Shown here in pieces: positions 11,268 to 19,208 of a DNA stretch of 64,000 nt. The notes below the pieces were generated by a model. It had not been told where the DNA came from and made no database searches. It worked only from the letters and a program-made list of their open reading frames with translations. Within the stretch, counting starts at the first letter, position 1. Each line of letters begins with the position of its first letter. The position numbers and the translations under genes are program-made. Source of the DNA: Nitrospira defluvii (GTDB lineage Bacteria; Nitrospirota; Nitrospiria; Nitrospirales; Nitrospiraceae); assembly GCF_905220995.1 (NCBI RefSeq), contig NZ_CAJNBJ010000001.1, positions 1,302,001 through 1,366,000 on the forward strand, in the 5' to 3' direction.

Positions 11268-12380
11268 ATGGGTGCCTCGGTCACGAGTCTGGAATTGTCT
11301 CAGGCGCTTGCGCGGAGTGGAGTCGGGCCGCTGTATGCGGTAGTCGGGGAGGAGGATTATCTCCGCGACCAGGCCGTCGCCGCATTGCGAGTCGCCGCTC
11401 TCGGCTCAGCTTCGGACAGTGGGTTCAATTACGATATCTTTCATGGCGACGATGCGGCGGTTGAGGACGTGTTGGCCTGCGCGGCGGAGATTCCGGTATT
11501 CGCTGAGCGCCGCGTTGTGGTCTACAAAACGGTGGAGAAGCTCCCGGCGCGTGAGGGGGAAAAGCTCCTGTCCTATTTCTCGGCTCCGAATGACACGACG
11601 ACGCTGGTCGTCGTCGCGGTGAAGTTGGATGGGCGGCTCAAGTGGACCCAGGCGCTGACGAAGCAGGCGGTGTCGGTCAGTTGCGCGCCGCTGCGTGAAG
11701 CCCAGCTGTCGACATGGATTCGTCAAGAAGCGGTGGCCTTGGGGGTACGCATGCAGGATGACGCGATTCAGTTGCTCAAAGAGGTAGGCAGCGAATCGCT
11801 CTATGCCGTGAAGCGGGAGTTGGAAAAGCTGGCTGCCTATGTGCCGTCCGAGCGAACTGTCCAGTCGGCGGAGGTGGAGGCGTTGCGGGGAACCGAGCCG
11901 GGCGCGTCGGTGTTTGACCTGATGAACGCCATCGGTGCCCATGATCATGGGCGGGCGATGCGGATTCTGACGCGCAATGTGGAGAATGGAGAGGCGCCGC
12001 TGCGCATTTTGGGAGCGTTGGTCTGGCAGTATCGGCGACTGTGGAAATTGAAAGAGCAGATGAAGTCGGGAGGGCGTGAGGGCGAGGCGGCGCGGACGTT
12101 CAGGATGGACCCATCACGGGTGCGTGGGTTCTTCGCGCAATTTCCAGATACGCAGTTGACGCAGGCGTTTCAGTGGTTTTTGGACACGGATTCGAAGCTC
12201 AAAGGCGGGAGCGGGAGCAGTCCTGTCCGTGTGATGGAAGATCTGTTGTTCCGACTCTGCGGACAGCCGTCAAAACCGACAGCATCGGTGGAGCGGATGC
12301 AAACGGCATCACCGGCCCCGCGCCCGTCGAGTTCGAGACCGGTGTCGAATGTCAGAACAGTTACGACGCGGAAGCGGTGA
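11268..12380 (+). CDS. holA: DNA polymerase III subunit delta
   Basis: This 370-aa protein is the delta subunit of the clamp loader, which opens the beta clamp. Near the N-terminus it has PLYAVVGEEDYLRDQAVAAL, the usual start of the family. The AAA+-like region has YSAVKREL-type wording as ESLYAVKRELEKLAAY, and the C-terminal collar domain has ILGALVWQYRRLWKLKEQ. ATG at 11268 is chosen because upstream in-frame starts lie inside lptE. Its last 20 bases overlap antisense the last codons of rpsT. Confidence 0.93.
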   Translation: MGASVTSLELSQALARSGVGPLYAVVGEEDYLRDQAVAALRVAALGSASDSGFNYDIFHGDDAAVEDVLACAAEIPVFAERRVVVYKTVEKLPAREGEKLLSYFSAPNDTTTLVVVAVKLDGRLKWTQALTKQAVSVSCAPLREAQLSTWIRQEAVALGVRMQDDAIQLLKEVGSESLYAVKRELEKLAAYVPSERTVQSAEVEALRGTEPGASVFDLMNAIGAHDHGRAMRILTRNVENGEAPLRILGALVWQYRRLWKLKEQMKSGGREGEAARTFRMDPSRVRGFFAQFPDTQLTQAFQWFLDTDSKLKGGSGSSPVRVMEDLLFRLCGQPSKPTASVERMQTASPAPRPSSSRPVSNVRTVTTRKR

Positions 12381-12639
12381 GTGCGTTCACTCGAACAGCG
12401 AGCCGAGACACGCGGCGTGAGGCCGTGTTGGGCTTCAGGACACCTTTGGTGACCGCTTTGCCCAGGGCTGCCGTCGCATCACGCAAGGTCGCCTTGGCTT
12501 CTTCCGGTTTCTTGGCCGTGATCGCATCCTGAACCTTGCGGAGGATGCTCCGGACCGAGCTGAGGGTGGCGCGATTGCGCAACCGGCGCTTCTCAGATTG
12601 ACGGGCACGTCGGATCGTGGATTTGTGGACAACAGGCAT
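12361..12639 (-). CDS. rpsT: 30S ribosomal protein S20
   Basis: This 92-aa basic protein has the S20 signature of an N-terminal KSTIRRARQSEKRRLRNRA region and a helical, Ala/Lys-rich body with the helix pair VRSILRKVQDAI and ATAALGKAVTKGVLKPNTASR. S20 binds 16S rRNA near the 5' domain. AGGAG lies seven bases before the ATG. It runs tail-to-tail with holA, and the two 3' coding ends overlap by 20 bp. Confidence 0.96.
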   Translation of the reverse strand: MPVVHKSTIRRARQSEKRRLRNRATLSSVRSILRKVQDAITAKKPEEAKATLRDATAALGKAVTKGVLKPNTASRRVSRLAVRVNALTASAS

Positions 12640-12667
12640 ACGGAATCTCCTACGTTCAAAGCTTGGT

Positions 12668-12697
12668 CTTGTAGCACAGGTGGAGAAGATAGGTCAA
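12668..12697 (-). promoter_or_regulatory. Candidate rpsT promoter
   Basis: On the minus strand TTGACC (12697-12692), an 18-base spacer and TACAAG (12673-12668) lie about 30 bases before the rpsT ATG. The -35 is good and the -10 is moderate. Confidence 0.45.
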
Positions 12698-12766
12698 GGA
12701 GAGTGAACGAGGGAAAGGAGTCAGCCGGGTTGCAGGGGGGGCTTCCCTGGTGGCTGCGGCGTAGTT

Positions 12767-13486
12767 ATGAACACGCACATCGATGCTCGAGATCGGTTAA
12801 TTGTCGCACTGGATGTCCCTTCGGCTGCCGAGGCCGAGCGGCTGGTCGATCGCATGGGAGACCAGGTGCGTTTCGTAAAAGTGGGGCTGGAGCTCTATAC
12901 GGTGGCGGGACCCGACATCGTACGGATATTGGTGGACCGTGGAAAACGCGTCTTTCTTGACCTCAAATTTCTTGATATCGAAGAAACCGTCCGGCGTGCG
13001 ACTGCCAGGGTTGCCGCGATGGGAGCCACCTTTTTGACCGTTCATGCGAATCGCAAGGCGTTGCTGGCTGCCGTGCAAGGGCGGGGACAGTCGAATCTCA
13101 AATTGCTTGCAGTGACGGTTTTGACGAACTTCGACGGAGAAGATCTGCGTGATATGGGCATTCAGCGGAGCGTCAGGGATCTGGTGACGGCCCGAGCCCA
13201 GTTGGCGGCGCAAGTGGGGTGTGACGGGGTCGTCGCATCAGGAGAAGAGCCTGCGGCAATTCGCGCCACGGTGGGTCCAGGGTTGATCATCGTCACACCG
13301 GGGGTCAGGCCGGCGGGAACAGGGACCGACGACCATGCTCGGGCGACCACTCCCACCCAGACTATCGCGGCCGGTGCTGATTACCTGGTGATAGGTCGAC
13401 CCATTCGGGATGCAGACGATCCTGCGCTCGCGACGGCGGCGATCCTGGCAGAAATGCAGACGGCGTTCGATCGCCGAATTGGATAG
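12767..13486 (+). CDS. pyrF: Orotidine 5'-phosphate decarboxylase
   Basis: This 239-aa enzyme makes UMP from OMP in pyrimidine synthesis. The TIM barrel opens with LIVALDVPSAAEAERLVD and has FVKVGLELY. The catalytic charged network DxKxxDI is present in FLDLKFLDIEETV, where the usual FHDIP reads FLDIE. The phosphate-binding end has TPGVRP and YLVIGRPI. It is monocistronic by position, between rpsT (divergent) and tRNA-His. Confidence 0.95.
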   Translation: MNTHIDARDRLIVALDVPSAAEAERLVDRMGDQVRFVKVGLELYTVAGPDIVRILVDRGKRVFLDLKFLDIEETVRRATARVAAMGATFLTVHANRKALLAAVQGRGQSNLKLLAVTVLTNFDGEDLRDMGIQRSVRDLVTARAQLAAQVGCDGVVASGEEPAAIRATVGPGLIIVTPGVRPAGTGTDDHARATTPTQTIAAGADYLVIGRPIRDADDPALATAAILAEMQTAFDRRIG

Positions 13487-13558
13487 CGGCCCAGGGTGTG
13501 ATGCTCTCGCCCCGTTCGTCATCCAGAGGTGTCAGCTGGTTGGGAATGGGGCGGGCGG

Positions 13559-13588
13559 TTGCGACTGTTCTTCGTGGTTTGTTAAGAT
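13559..13588 (+). promoter_or_regulatory. Candidate promoter of tRNA-His
   Basis: TTGCGA (13559-13564), an 18-base spacer and TAAGAT (13583-13588) end 22 bases before the tRNA. Each hexamer matches consensus at four positions. Confidence 0.5.
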
Positions 13589-13610
13589 GCGCGTCCCTGT
13601 GGGTGTGTGC

Positions 13611-13688
13611 GGTGGGTGTAGCTCAGCTGGTTAGAGCGCCGGATTGTGGATCCGGAGGTCGCGGGTTCGAAACCCGTCACTCACCCCA
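13611..13688 (+). tRNA. tRNA-His (anticodon GTG), CCA encoded
   Basis: A full cloverleaf is visible. The acceptor GTGGGTG pairs with CACTCAC with one G-T wobble. The D arm has AGCTCAGCTGGTTAGAGC. The anticodon stem CCGGA/TCCGG holds loop TTGTGGA with anticodon GTG. The T arm contains GGTTCGAAACC. The base before the acceptor is G, opposite discriminator C73, so the G-1 that is the identity element of tRNA-His is genome-encoded. CCA follows at 13686-13688. Confidence 0.97.
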
Positions 13689-13720
13689 ACCTCGTGCGGC
13701 CGGATTGTTCGAACAGGAAT

Positions 13721-14098
13721 ATGATGACCGGTGGCAACAAACATCTGACTCCGCTGGTTCCTTCTCGCCCCCCAGTCGCTCTCAGTACCCGCTTTCAGGT
13801 TCGATCGTTTCGGCGCTTTCCTATTCAATGCTCGGTGTATTACTCCTGTGATGCGTTTCAAGGAAGCGGGATGGCCTGGAATCTCTCCCTCAACGGCTGG
13901 CGAGTCGATGGGACGCATCCGGTTGAGCCTGGGATGATGGTCACGCTCTGCATCTTTCTCCCTGATCACCATCCCACGGTGTTTGTTGATCGGGCGGTTG
14001 TCCGCTGGTCCCGGGGCCAGGAATTCGGGATCGAAGTTGATTCGATCAAAGCCGATGAGCGGGCTCGGCTCGAACAGTTTGTGACAGCCCTCGTCTAA
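13721..14098 (+). CDS. PilZ-domain protein 1
   Basis: This 125-aa protein is a single PilZ domain, a c-di-GMP receptor fold. It has RSFRR as the RxxxR motif and NLSLNGW as the [DN]xSxxG motif, followed by a beta-barrel with LCIFLPD and VRWSRGQEFGIE. In-frame codons upstream run through the tRNA, so the start must be one of the two adjacent ATGs at 13721/13724; AGGA lies just before them. It is the first of three PilZ-like genes in a row on the plus strand. Confidence 0.85.
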   Translation: MMTGGNKHLTPLVPSRPPVALSTRFQVRSFRRFPIQCSVYYSCDAFQGSGMAWNLSLNGWRVDGTHPVEPGMMVTLCIFLPDHHPTVFVDRAVVRWSRGQEFGIEVDSIKADERARLEQFVTALV

Positions 14099-14249
14099 TT
14101 CCTTCCCTGGCGGTTTCTCCCCACACATGCCTGCGTATCGAGACGGGTGCCTCTGCTGGAGAACGAGAATCTCCTTGGTCATTGTCCGCAAGTTGAGTAG
14201 ACTCGACCATGGTCGGGGTTCTTCTCGTCCACAGCCAACATTGTTGCTC

Positions 14250-14600
14250 ATGACCATGGCCAAGTCACACACATCTCGTTCGCATTCGCGCGTGCCGGTC
14301 AGCTGCTTTCTCTATTACCTCGGGGAAGGGCTGGTCGGGACCGGCAAGGTCTGTGATCTTTCCGTCAAGGGCTGGCGGATCGAGGGGGATAAGCCGGTCA
14401 CAGTCGGTATGAAACTCACCCTGCGGGTCTTTCTGCCCGATCAACCCAAGGCCATTGATGTGGAAGGGGTGACGGTTCAGTGGGTGAAGGATCGAGTGTT
14501 CGGCCTCGAAACGGTCAAAATGAACGCCGGCGCGGAAGCGCGTATTCACAGATTTGTCGAGTCAGTGGTGAAGTCTTCGGATTCCTCCCGCGTCGCCTGA
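14250..14600 (+). CDS. PilZ-domain protein 2
   Basis: This 116-aa protein is a paralogue of its upstream neighbour. It keeps both binding motifs: RSHSR (RxxxR) and DLSVKGW (DxSxxG), followed by LRVFLPDQ and VQWVKDRVFGLE at matching positions. The start at ATG 14250 (MTMAKSH) is chosen because the longer frame back to 14127 has no domain similarity. No clear Shine-Dalgarno is seen. Its target is unknown. Confidence 0.82.
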   Translation: MTMAKSHTSRSHSRVPVSCFLYYLGEGLVGTGKVCDLSVKGWRIEGDKPVTVGMKLTLRVFLPDQPKAIDVEGVTVQWVKDRVFGLETVKMNAGAEARIHRFVESVVKSSDSSRVA

Positions 14601-14755
14601 CCGGGAGGGCAGGTCCCTCACCTCATTGGCCGTTCCGGCCTTCCCGCGCATCCTCGCCCCACGATCGGTTGGCTCATGCAAGTCCCCCACTTTCGGGGAC
14701 TATCCCGCAATCTGTTGTTTTTCATATTCTGCCGAGGCGTTTGCTTGGAGGGATG

Positions 14756-15121
14756 ATGGAACAACAGAATCGCCCGCGGTTTATTATCGAGTGTACCGGA
14801 TCGCGTTCCGAGGACGGATTGCTGGTGTGGAATGGTCGAATGCTGGACCTGTCCATTCCGGGTTGGTCGCGAACCGGACTCAAAGGGTTGCAAGCCGGGG
14901 ATCTCCTCCAATTGCATCTGCATATTCCTGGACAGCCGAGGCCGCTGTCCGTGAGGTTGGCAACGATCCGTTGGGCGAATGACTCTCGGCTCGGGGTCGA
15001 TCCCATTCTCATGGATGCCGATGATCAACTTCGTCTCAACGACTTCGTCAGCGCACATGTTCCTCTGCCGCCGTTCAGTAGCGATCGACGAGAACAGATT
15101 GTCATTTCGGATGCCGGATAA
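14756..15121 (+). CDS. PilZ-like protein 3 lacking the RxxxR motif
   Basis: This 121-aa protein has the same fold pattern as the two preceding genes: DLSIPGW for DxSxxG, LHLHIPGQ, then IRWANDSRLGVD. The arginine motif is missing; only NRPRF is found where RxxxR should be. It may therefore have lost c-di-GMP binding or act as a partner of the others. GGAGGG precedes a double ATG (14753/14756), and the second gives the better spacing. Confidence 0.75.
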   Translation: MEQQNRPRFIIECTGSRSEDGLLVWNGRMLDLSIPGWSRTGLKGLQAGDLLQLHLHIPGQPRPLSVRLATIRWANDSRLGVDPILMDADDQLRLNDFVSAHVPLPPFSSDRREQIVISDAG

Positions 15122-15440
15122 TTCGGTCGAACCTCGTCCCATCTGGCCTCTCCCCACCTGCCGTCGTTCGAATTCCTCGCTGCAATCATATTGCAAGCAT
15201 GAAGGCATCAGCCCAATGTCCAGGTGCCGCCTCGCTATGCGGAAAACAGACGCAATGGGTCCGGTTCGGTTTGCGTCGTTCGCTGCTGCACGCATATTCA
15301 ACCAACGGTCGGTGTCGCGGTCGATTGGCTTGACATCGTTGGGTAAGATGGTGTCTCTTAGCTAAGAGACATTTGTACACACACCTGCCTTTCGCCGCTT
15401 CTGTTCGGTCATGTCATAACAGTGTTGCCAGGGCGGAGGC
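15122..15440. other. Intergenic region with a 20-bp perfect palindrome
   Basis: No reading frame here looks like a gene. The region holds the palindrome at 15352-15371 and a TTGACA at 15330-15335 without a matching -10. The rest shows nothing I can name. Confidence 0.6.
15352..15371. promoter_or_regulatory. 20-bp perfect palindrome, candidate operator
   Basis: TGTCTCTTAGCTAAGAGACA is a perfect palindrome with no loop, 85 bases before the glycosyltransferase ATG at 15456. A zero-spaced dyad of this length fits a dimeric regulator site better than a terminator, and no T-run follows. Confidence 0.5.
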
Positions 15441-15455
15441 GTGCGAGAAAGACGT

Positions 15456-16757
15456 ATGACGCCTGGCTCCAATCTTCCTGATACCGCCCATACCACGCCC
15501 CTGACCCCGGAAACGGAAGCGCAGGTCGACCAATTCGCCCAGACGGATATTTTGGTTGGCATTCCCAGCTTCAACAATGTCGAAACGATCGGTCATGTGG
15601 TCAAGGCGGTGAGTGCCGGCCTGGCGAAATATTTCCCCGACGCCCGCGCCGTCTTGGTGAATTCGGACGGTGGGTCGACCGACGGGACGCAGGAAGTGGT
15701 CGCCCAAGCGGTGGTCGACCTGAAGACGTTGTTTATCGGGGACCAACAGAGTTCGCTCCATAAGATCATCACGCCCTATCACGGGATTCCGGGAAAGGGC
15801 AGCGCATTTCGGACGATCTTTGAAATCGCGCGCCGCTTGAAAGCCAAGGCCTGTGCCGTCGTGGATTCGGACTTGCGCAGCATTACTCCCGAGTGGATTG
15901 AGCTGCTGGTGAGTCCGGTGTTCGAGCAGGGGTTCGACTATGTCGCGCCCTATTACCTGCGGCACAAATATGACGGGACCATCACCAACAGCATTGTCTA
16001 TCCGTTGACGCGCACGCTTTATGGCCACCGGATCAGGCAGCCGATCGGCGGGGACTTCGGATTTTCCGGCCAATTGGCCCAGCACTATTTGGACAAACAT
16101 GTGTGGGAGTCGGAAGTCGCGAAGTTCGGGATCGACATCTGGATGACGACAGAGGCCATTGCCAGCGGGGCGAGGGTGTGCCAGAGCTTTCTGGGTGCCA
16201 AAATCCACAATCCCAAGGACCCGGCCGCTGATTTGTCGGCCATGTTGGTGCAGGTGCTCGGCGCCGTGTTCGCCCTCATGGAAGATCATTATGCGGTGTG
16301 GGGCAAGACGGATGGCTCGAATGCGGTGCCCCTGTTCGGGTTCCAGTACGAAGTCGGCGTGGAGCCGGTCAACGTGAATGTCGATCGCATGATCAGCACC
16401 TTCCGGCAGGGATTGAGCGACTTGGGGACGATCTGGGATCAAATTCTCGCTCCCGGGACCAGGCAAAGCCTGCGACCGTTGGGAACCTGTGCCTTGCAGG
16501 ATTTTCGCATCGCCGATAGTCTGTGGGCGCGAGTCGTCTATGACGCCGCCGTGGCCTACCGCAATCGTGTGTTGCCGCGTGATCACGTGTTGAAGGCGTT
16601 CACTCCCTTGTATCTGGGGCGGACTGCCTCGTTCGTGTTGGATACCCAGGGGCTGACGTCGAGCGAAGCCGAGGGCCGGATCGAGGCGCTCTGCCAGGCG
16701 TTTGAAAAGGATAAGTCGTACCTGGTGGCGCGTTGGAATGAACCGCATACCAGTTGA
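15456..16757 (+). CDS. Family 2/81-like glycosyltransferase, probable glycosyl-3-phosphoglycerate synthase
   Basis: This 433-aa GT-A fold enzyme has VGIPSFNN at the start, the nucleotide-binding NSDGGSTDGT, GIPGKGSAFR and the metal-binding VVDSDLRS (DxD). IGGDFGFSG is an acceptor-site motif, and the C-terminus is helical. The layout resembles glucosyl/mannosyl-3-phosphoglycerate or mannosylglycerate synthases (GT81/GT78). The call is strengthened by the matching phosphatase at 17832. The donor sugar cannot be read. An in-frame GTG at 15441 is an alternative start; GGAGG lies right before it, but with almost no spacing. Confidence 0.75.
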   Translation: MTPGSNLPDTAHTTPLTPETEAQVDQFAQTDILVGIPSFNNVETIGHVVKAVSAGLAKYFPDARAVLVNSDGGSTDGTQEVVAQAVVDLKTLFIGDQQSSLHKIITPYHGIPGKGSAFRTIFEIARRLKAKACAVVDSDLRSITPEWIELLVSPVFEQGFDYVAPYYLRHKYDGTITNSIVYPLTRTLYGHRIRQPIGGDFGFSGQLAQHYLDKHVWESEVAKFGIDIWMTTEAIASGARVCQSFLGAKIHNPKDPAADLSAMLVQVLGAVFALMEDHYAVWGKTDGSNAVPLFGFQYEVGVEPVNVNVDRMISTFRQGLSDLGTIWDQILAPGTRQSLRPLGTCALQDFRIADSLWARVVYDAAVAYRNRVLPRDHVLKAFTPLYLGRTASFVLDTQGLTSSEAEGRIEALCQAFEKDKSYLVARWNEPHTS

Positions 16758-16814
16758 TGGTCGCAATTCCGTCCATCTGAAGGCAGGCTGCAGTCGAGGC
16801 CGGAGGAGGGAACT

Positions 16815-17522
16815 ATGAAGGAATTTTTCGAGAAGGGTCTCCTCGACCCTCTGGAGTTGATGGCGCGGCAGGTGCTCGCGGTATTGCCGAGCCTCCTGGC
16901 GATGTCCATCATTTTCTTCGCGGGTCTCGTGGTGGCGTGGACCGCCAGTCAGGCTCTTGAACGATTGTTGCGTGTGGTCGGGCTGGATCGACTATTCGAT
17001 CGATTGGGTGTCACCGGCGCCTTGCTCCGTGGTGGAGTAAAGACTGATCCCTCTCGATTGATCGGGCAGGCAGCCTATTGGCTGGTGATGATCTTTGCCA
17101 CCGTCGCCGCGTTGGGCGCACTTAATCTGCAACCGATCAACGATTTTGCCAAGTCGTTCCTGGCCTACGTGCCGCATTTGGTGACGGCCAGTCTGATCCT
17201 CATTGCTGGATGGTTGCTGTCCAACTTCGTCTCCCAGGCGGTGCTGATCGCTGCGGTCAACGCAGGACTGCCTCCCGCGCGCCTGGTGGCGACCTGTTCC
17301 CGCTGGGGCATCCAACTGTTGGCCGTCGCGATGGCGCTGGAGCAGCTGGGCATCGCACAAAATATCGTGGTCGTCGGGTTCGGTATTACATTGGGCGGAA
17401 TAGTCATGGCGGGGGCGATCGCCTTTGGTCTGGGCGCTAAAGATTTGGCCAAAGACTACCTCGAGCGGGGGTTGTCGGTTCGTACGCGCAATGGCGCGCC
17501 CGATGATTTGAGGCACTTATGA
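16815..17522 (+). CDS. Membrane protein with conserved TM helices (MscS-associated, PF05552-like)
   Basis: This 235-aa protein has about four transmembrane helices, near residues 23-45, 77-100, 110-135 and 172-200. The repeated helix-loop pattern ...WLVMIFATVAALGALNLQP and ILIAGWLLSNFVSQAV is that of the conserved TM helix repeat found in CmpX/YnaI-like small-conductance channels. The last segment, GAIAFGLGAKDLAKDYLERG, resembles the MscS pore-helix exit. The MscS beta domain itself is absent. GGAGGAGG lies before the ATG. Lying between the glycosyltransferase and phosphatase, it may release or sense osmolyte stress. Confidence 0.75.
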   Translation: MKEFFEKGLLDPLELMARQVLAVLPSLLAMSIIFFAGLVVAWTASQALERLLRVVGLDRLFDRLGVTGALLRGGVKTDPSRLIGQAAYWLVMIFATVAALGALNLQPINDFAKSFLAYVPHLVTASLILIAGWLLSNFVSQAVLIAAVNAGLPPARLVATCSRWGIQLLAVAMALEQLGIAQNIVVVGFGITLGGIVMAGAIAFGLGAKDLAKDYLERGLSVRTRNGAPDDLRHL

Positions 17523-17770
17523 CTGCCGAGCGTGCGTATAAAGGACATGGTATGACCAATAAAATCTCGGAAATCGATGGCGAGGCGAAAGCACGACGTT
17601 GGTTGGGCGGGGAGGCGGCGGTGCCCCGCTACCCGCACCGGCGCCAGAATCCATTTCGGTTCAACCGCTCGTTGTTGGGGTTGGTGGCCTTCGCCGTTGG
17701 GTTAGGGTTTGCCGGTGGATTGTTGCTAGGGTTGCAGAGCCGGCGCCCTACTGCTCCACCAAAGGGGTAA
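17519..17770 (+). CDS. Small single-span membrane protein
   Basis: This 83-aa protein is coupled to the channel-like gene by an ATGA overlap. Residues 48-72 are one hydrophobic segment (SLLGLVAFAVGLGFAGGLLLGL) of 22 residues, shown here only by its ends SLLG and LLLGL. The N-terminal half is polar and basic. A later ATG at 17552 could also be the start. The family is unknown. Confidence 0.55.
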   Translation: MTAERAYKGHGMTNKISEIDGEAKARRWLGGEAAVPRYPHRRQNPFRFNRSLLGLVAFAVGLGFAGGLLLGLQSRRPTAPPKG

Positions 17771-17831
17771 TTATGCGTCGACCGCTGTATCGTTGGCTCA
17801 GGGTGGTACGAGAGTGTGGCTCAGCCGAGCC

Positions 17832-18656
17832 TCACAGACGAGACAAGAGAGCGGTGAGACTCCGGTTCCATCCGACCGGGCCGACTCCATCTGCGCGGAT
17901 GAGGTGGGGAAGCTGCACATCCGGATCGTAGGAGCCGTCAGGTTTCCGGACAAGGATGGGATAGTCGACCTCCGCCAACAGGGGACGGTCATTGAGGCTG
18001 TCCCCGAGGCCGATGGTCACCGGCCGTTGCCCGTCCCGCCCCGACAACCGCTCATACCACCACATAAGCATCCTACTGGCTATGCCCTTATCATTCGCGC
18101 CCATCAAGTGATAAAACCGTCCTCCCCTGGTGCAGCGCAGCCCTTGCGCGGCCGCCGCCGCACAGAGCCGATCCCAAGCGACTCCTTCGTCTTCCAGAAT
18201 AAACGGCTCGTCATATTCACGCTGAGTCGCTAAGAGCGCCTCGGCGGCTGGCAAGCCTGTCAAGTGGGCGACTTCTTCAACGGAGAGATCGCCGAATCCC
18301 AGCAACCGACAACCGAGTTCCTCTCGAATGCTGTTCAACGCGGTGCGAAGCCTGGCATAGGGGGTGCCGATTTCGACGACCTCGTACCCGTTCCGAGTCG
18401 ATGCCTTCTCAATTGGGAAGGGAAAGGTACCCCTCGGGATGAACAGGGCCCCGCCGTTTTCGACAATAAAGGGATGATGATTGTTCAGTCGGAGGCGAAG
18501 CGGCTCCATCTCCGACCGGGTCTTGCTGGATACTAGGATCAGCGGTGCGCCGAGCCGCTCAAGCAGCGCGAGTGCTTCGCCGGCGGCCTGGTAGGAATAG
18601 GTCGTCGTGTCGAGCAGGCTGCCGTCCAGGTCTGTAAAAATGAGGATGCGGCGCAT
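17832..18656 (-). CDS. Mannosyl/glucosyl-3-phosphoglycerate phosphatase-like HAD hydrolase
   Basis: This 274-aa HAD-IIB (Cof-type) phosphatase has TDLDGSLLD (nucleophile and acid Asp), SSKTRSE (motif II) and GLGDSLNDRPLL (motif IV). The sequence FIVENGGALFIP after motif II is typical of mannosyl-3-phosphoglycerate phosphatases. It would remove the phosphate made by the glycosyltransferase at 15456, giving a glycosylglycerate osmolyte. It runs convergent with that cluster, 61 bp past the small membrane protein. Confidence 0.85.
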   Translation of the reverse strand: MRRILIFTDLDGSLLDTTTYSYQAAGEALALLERLGAPLILVSSKTRSEMEPLRLRLNNHHPFIVENGGALFIPRGTFPFPIEKASTRNGYEVVEIGTPYARLRTALNSIREELGCRLLGFGDLSVEEVAHLTGLPAAEALLATQREYDEPFILEDEGVAWDRLCAAAAAQGLRCTRGGRFYHLMGANDKGIASRMLMWWYERLSGRDGQRPVTIGLGDSLNDRPLLAEVDYPILVRKPDGSYDPDVQLPHLIRADGVGPVGWNRSLTALLSRL

Positions 18657-19208
18657 GGTGACGGAGGCACTCCTTCACGGAAGTATACGGAACTCCTGCC
18701 GCAGATAAAACCCGGTGTCGGCACACGACCGGCATGGTCGGACCGGCTCCGGCTGGGAGGCCCGTTGGTTCAACGTCGACTGTGTGTCGGCGCACGAAGG
18801 AGTCCGGCCCTCTCTGGCTTACCCTCTGGTGTCCCGCAGGTCCCCCAATCTACCCACTCCATGAACCTGACTGCCATGTCCTGTCGGAGATTTGGCCTGC
18901 TTTCGGCTGTAGCAGAACTGGCACAGGAGAATCCCCAATCAAGATCGTACCCAGAGATGCCGACAAGGATAGTTACATGGCACTGTCGGATCATCTGGCA
19001 AACAGGCAGGGCCCTGAACGGCAGTTCCGACCCCCCGTGCGCCATGGCTCAGAAGAGGACCATTGTTGTGGCCAAGGCACTTCCTTTGCTTTTCCCCGAA
19101 CGCTCTCGTGCTTGTTGCCAGCAGGCTCGCACGATCCTGGTGGAACGGCCGTTCCATCAACTCAGTCAAAGCGCGATCAACACATCTGGAAGGTCATAGG
19201 GTTACCCC
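18657..19208. other. 552-bp intergenic region
   Basis: Overlapping plus-strand frames of up to 162 codons exist, but they lack domains, start signals and normal amino-acid make-up, so I treat the stretch as non-coding. It holds a 16-bp palindrome (19141-19156) and, on the minus strand, a TATACT (18687-18682) that could be the -10 of the phosphatase gene, with a poor -35. Confidence 0.55.
19141..19156. promoter_or_regulatory. 16-bp perfect palindrome
   Basis: TGGAACGGCCGTTCCA is perfectly symmetric and lies 52 bases before the GTG start of the large TPR protein. It is a candidate regulator site. Confidence 0.35.

Noticed and set aside
15330-15335. TTGACA as a promoter of the glycosyltransferase
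   Set aside because: No -10 hexamer is found at 16-18 bases; the nearby TAAGAT is only eight bases away.
15414-16766. Minus-strand open frame of 450 codons
   Set aside because: It is antisense to the glycosyltransferase and has no domain. Long antisense frames are expected in GC-rich DNA.
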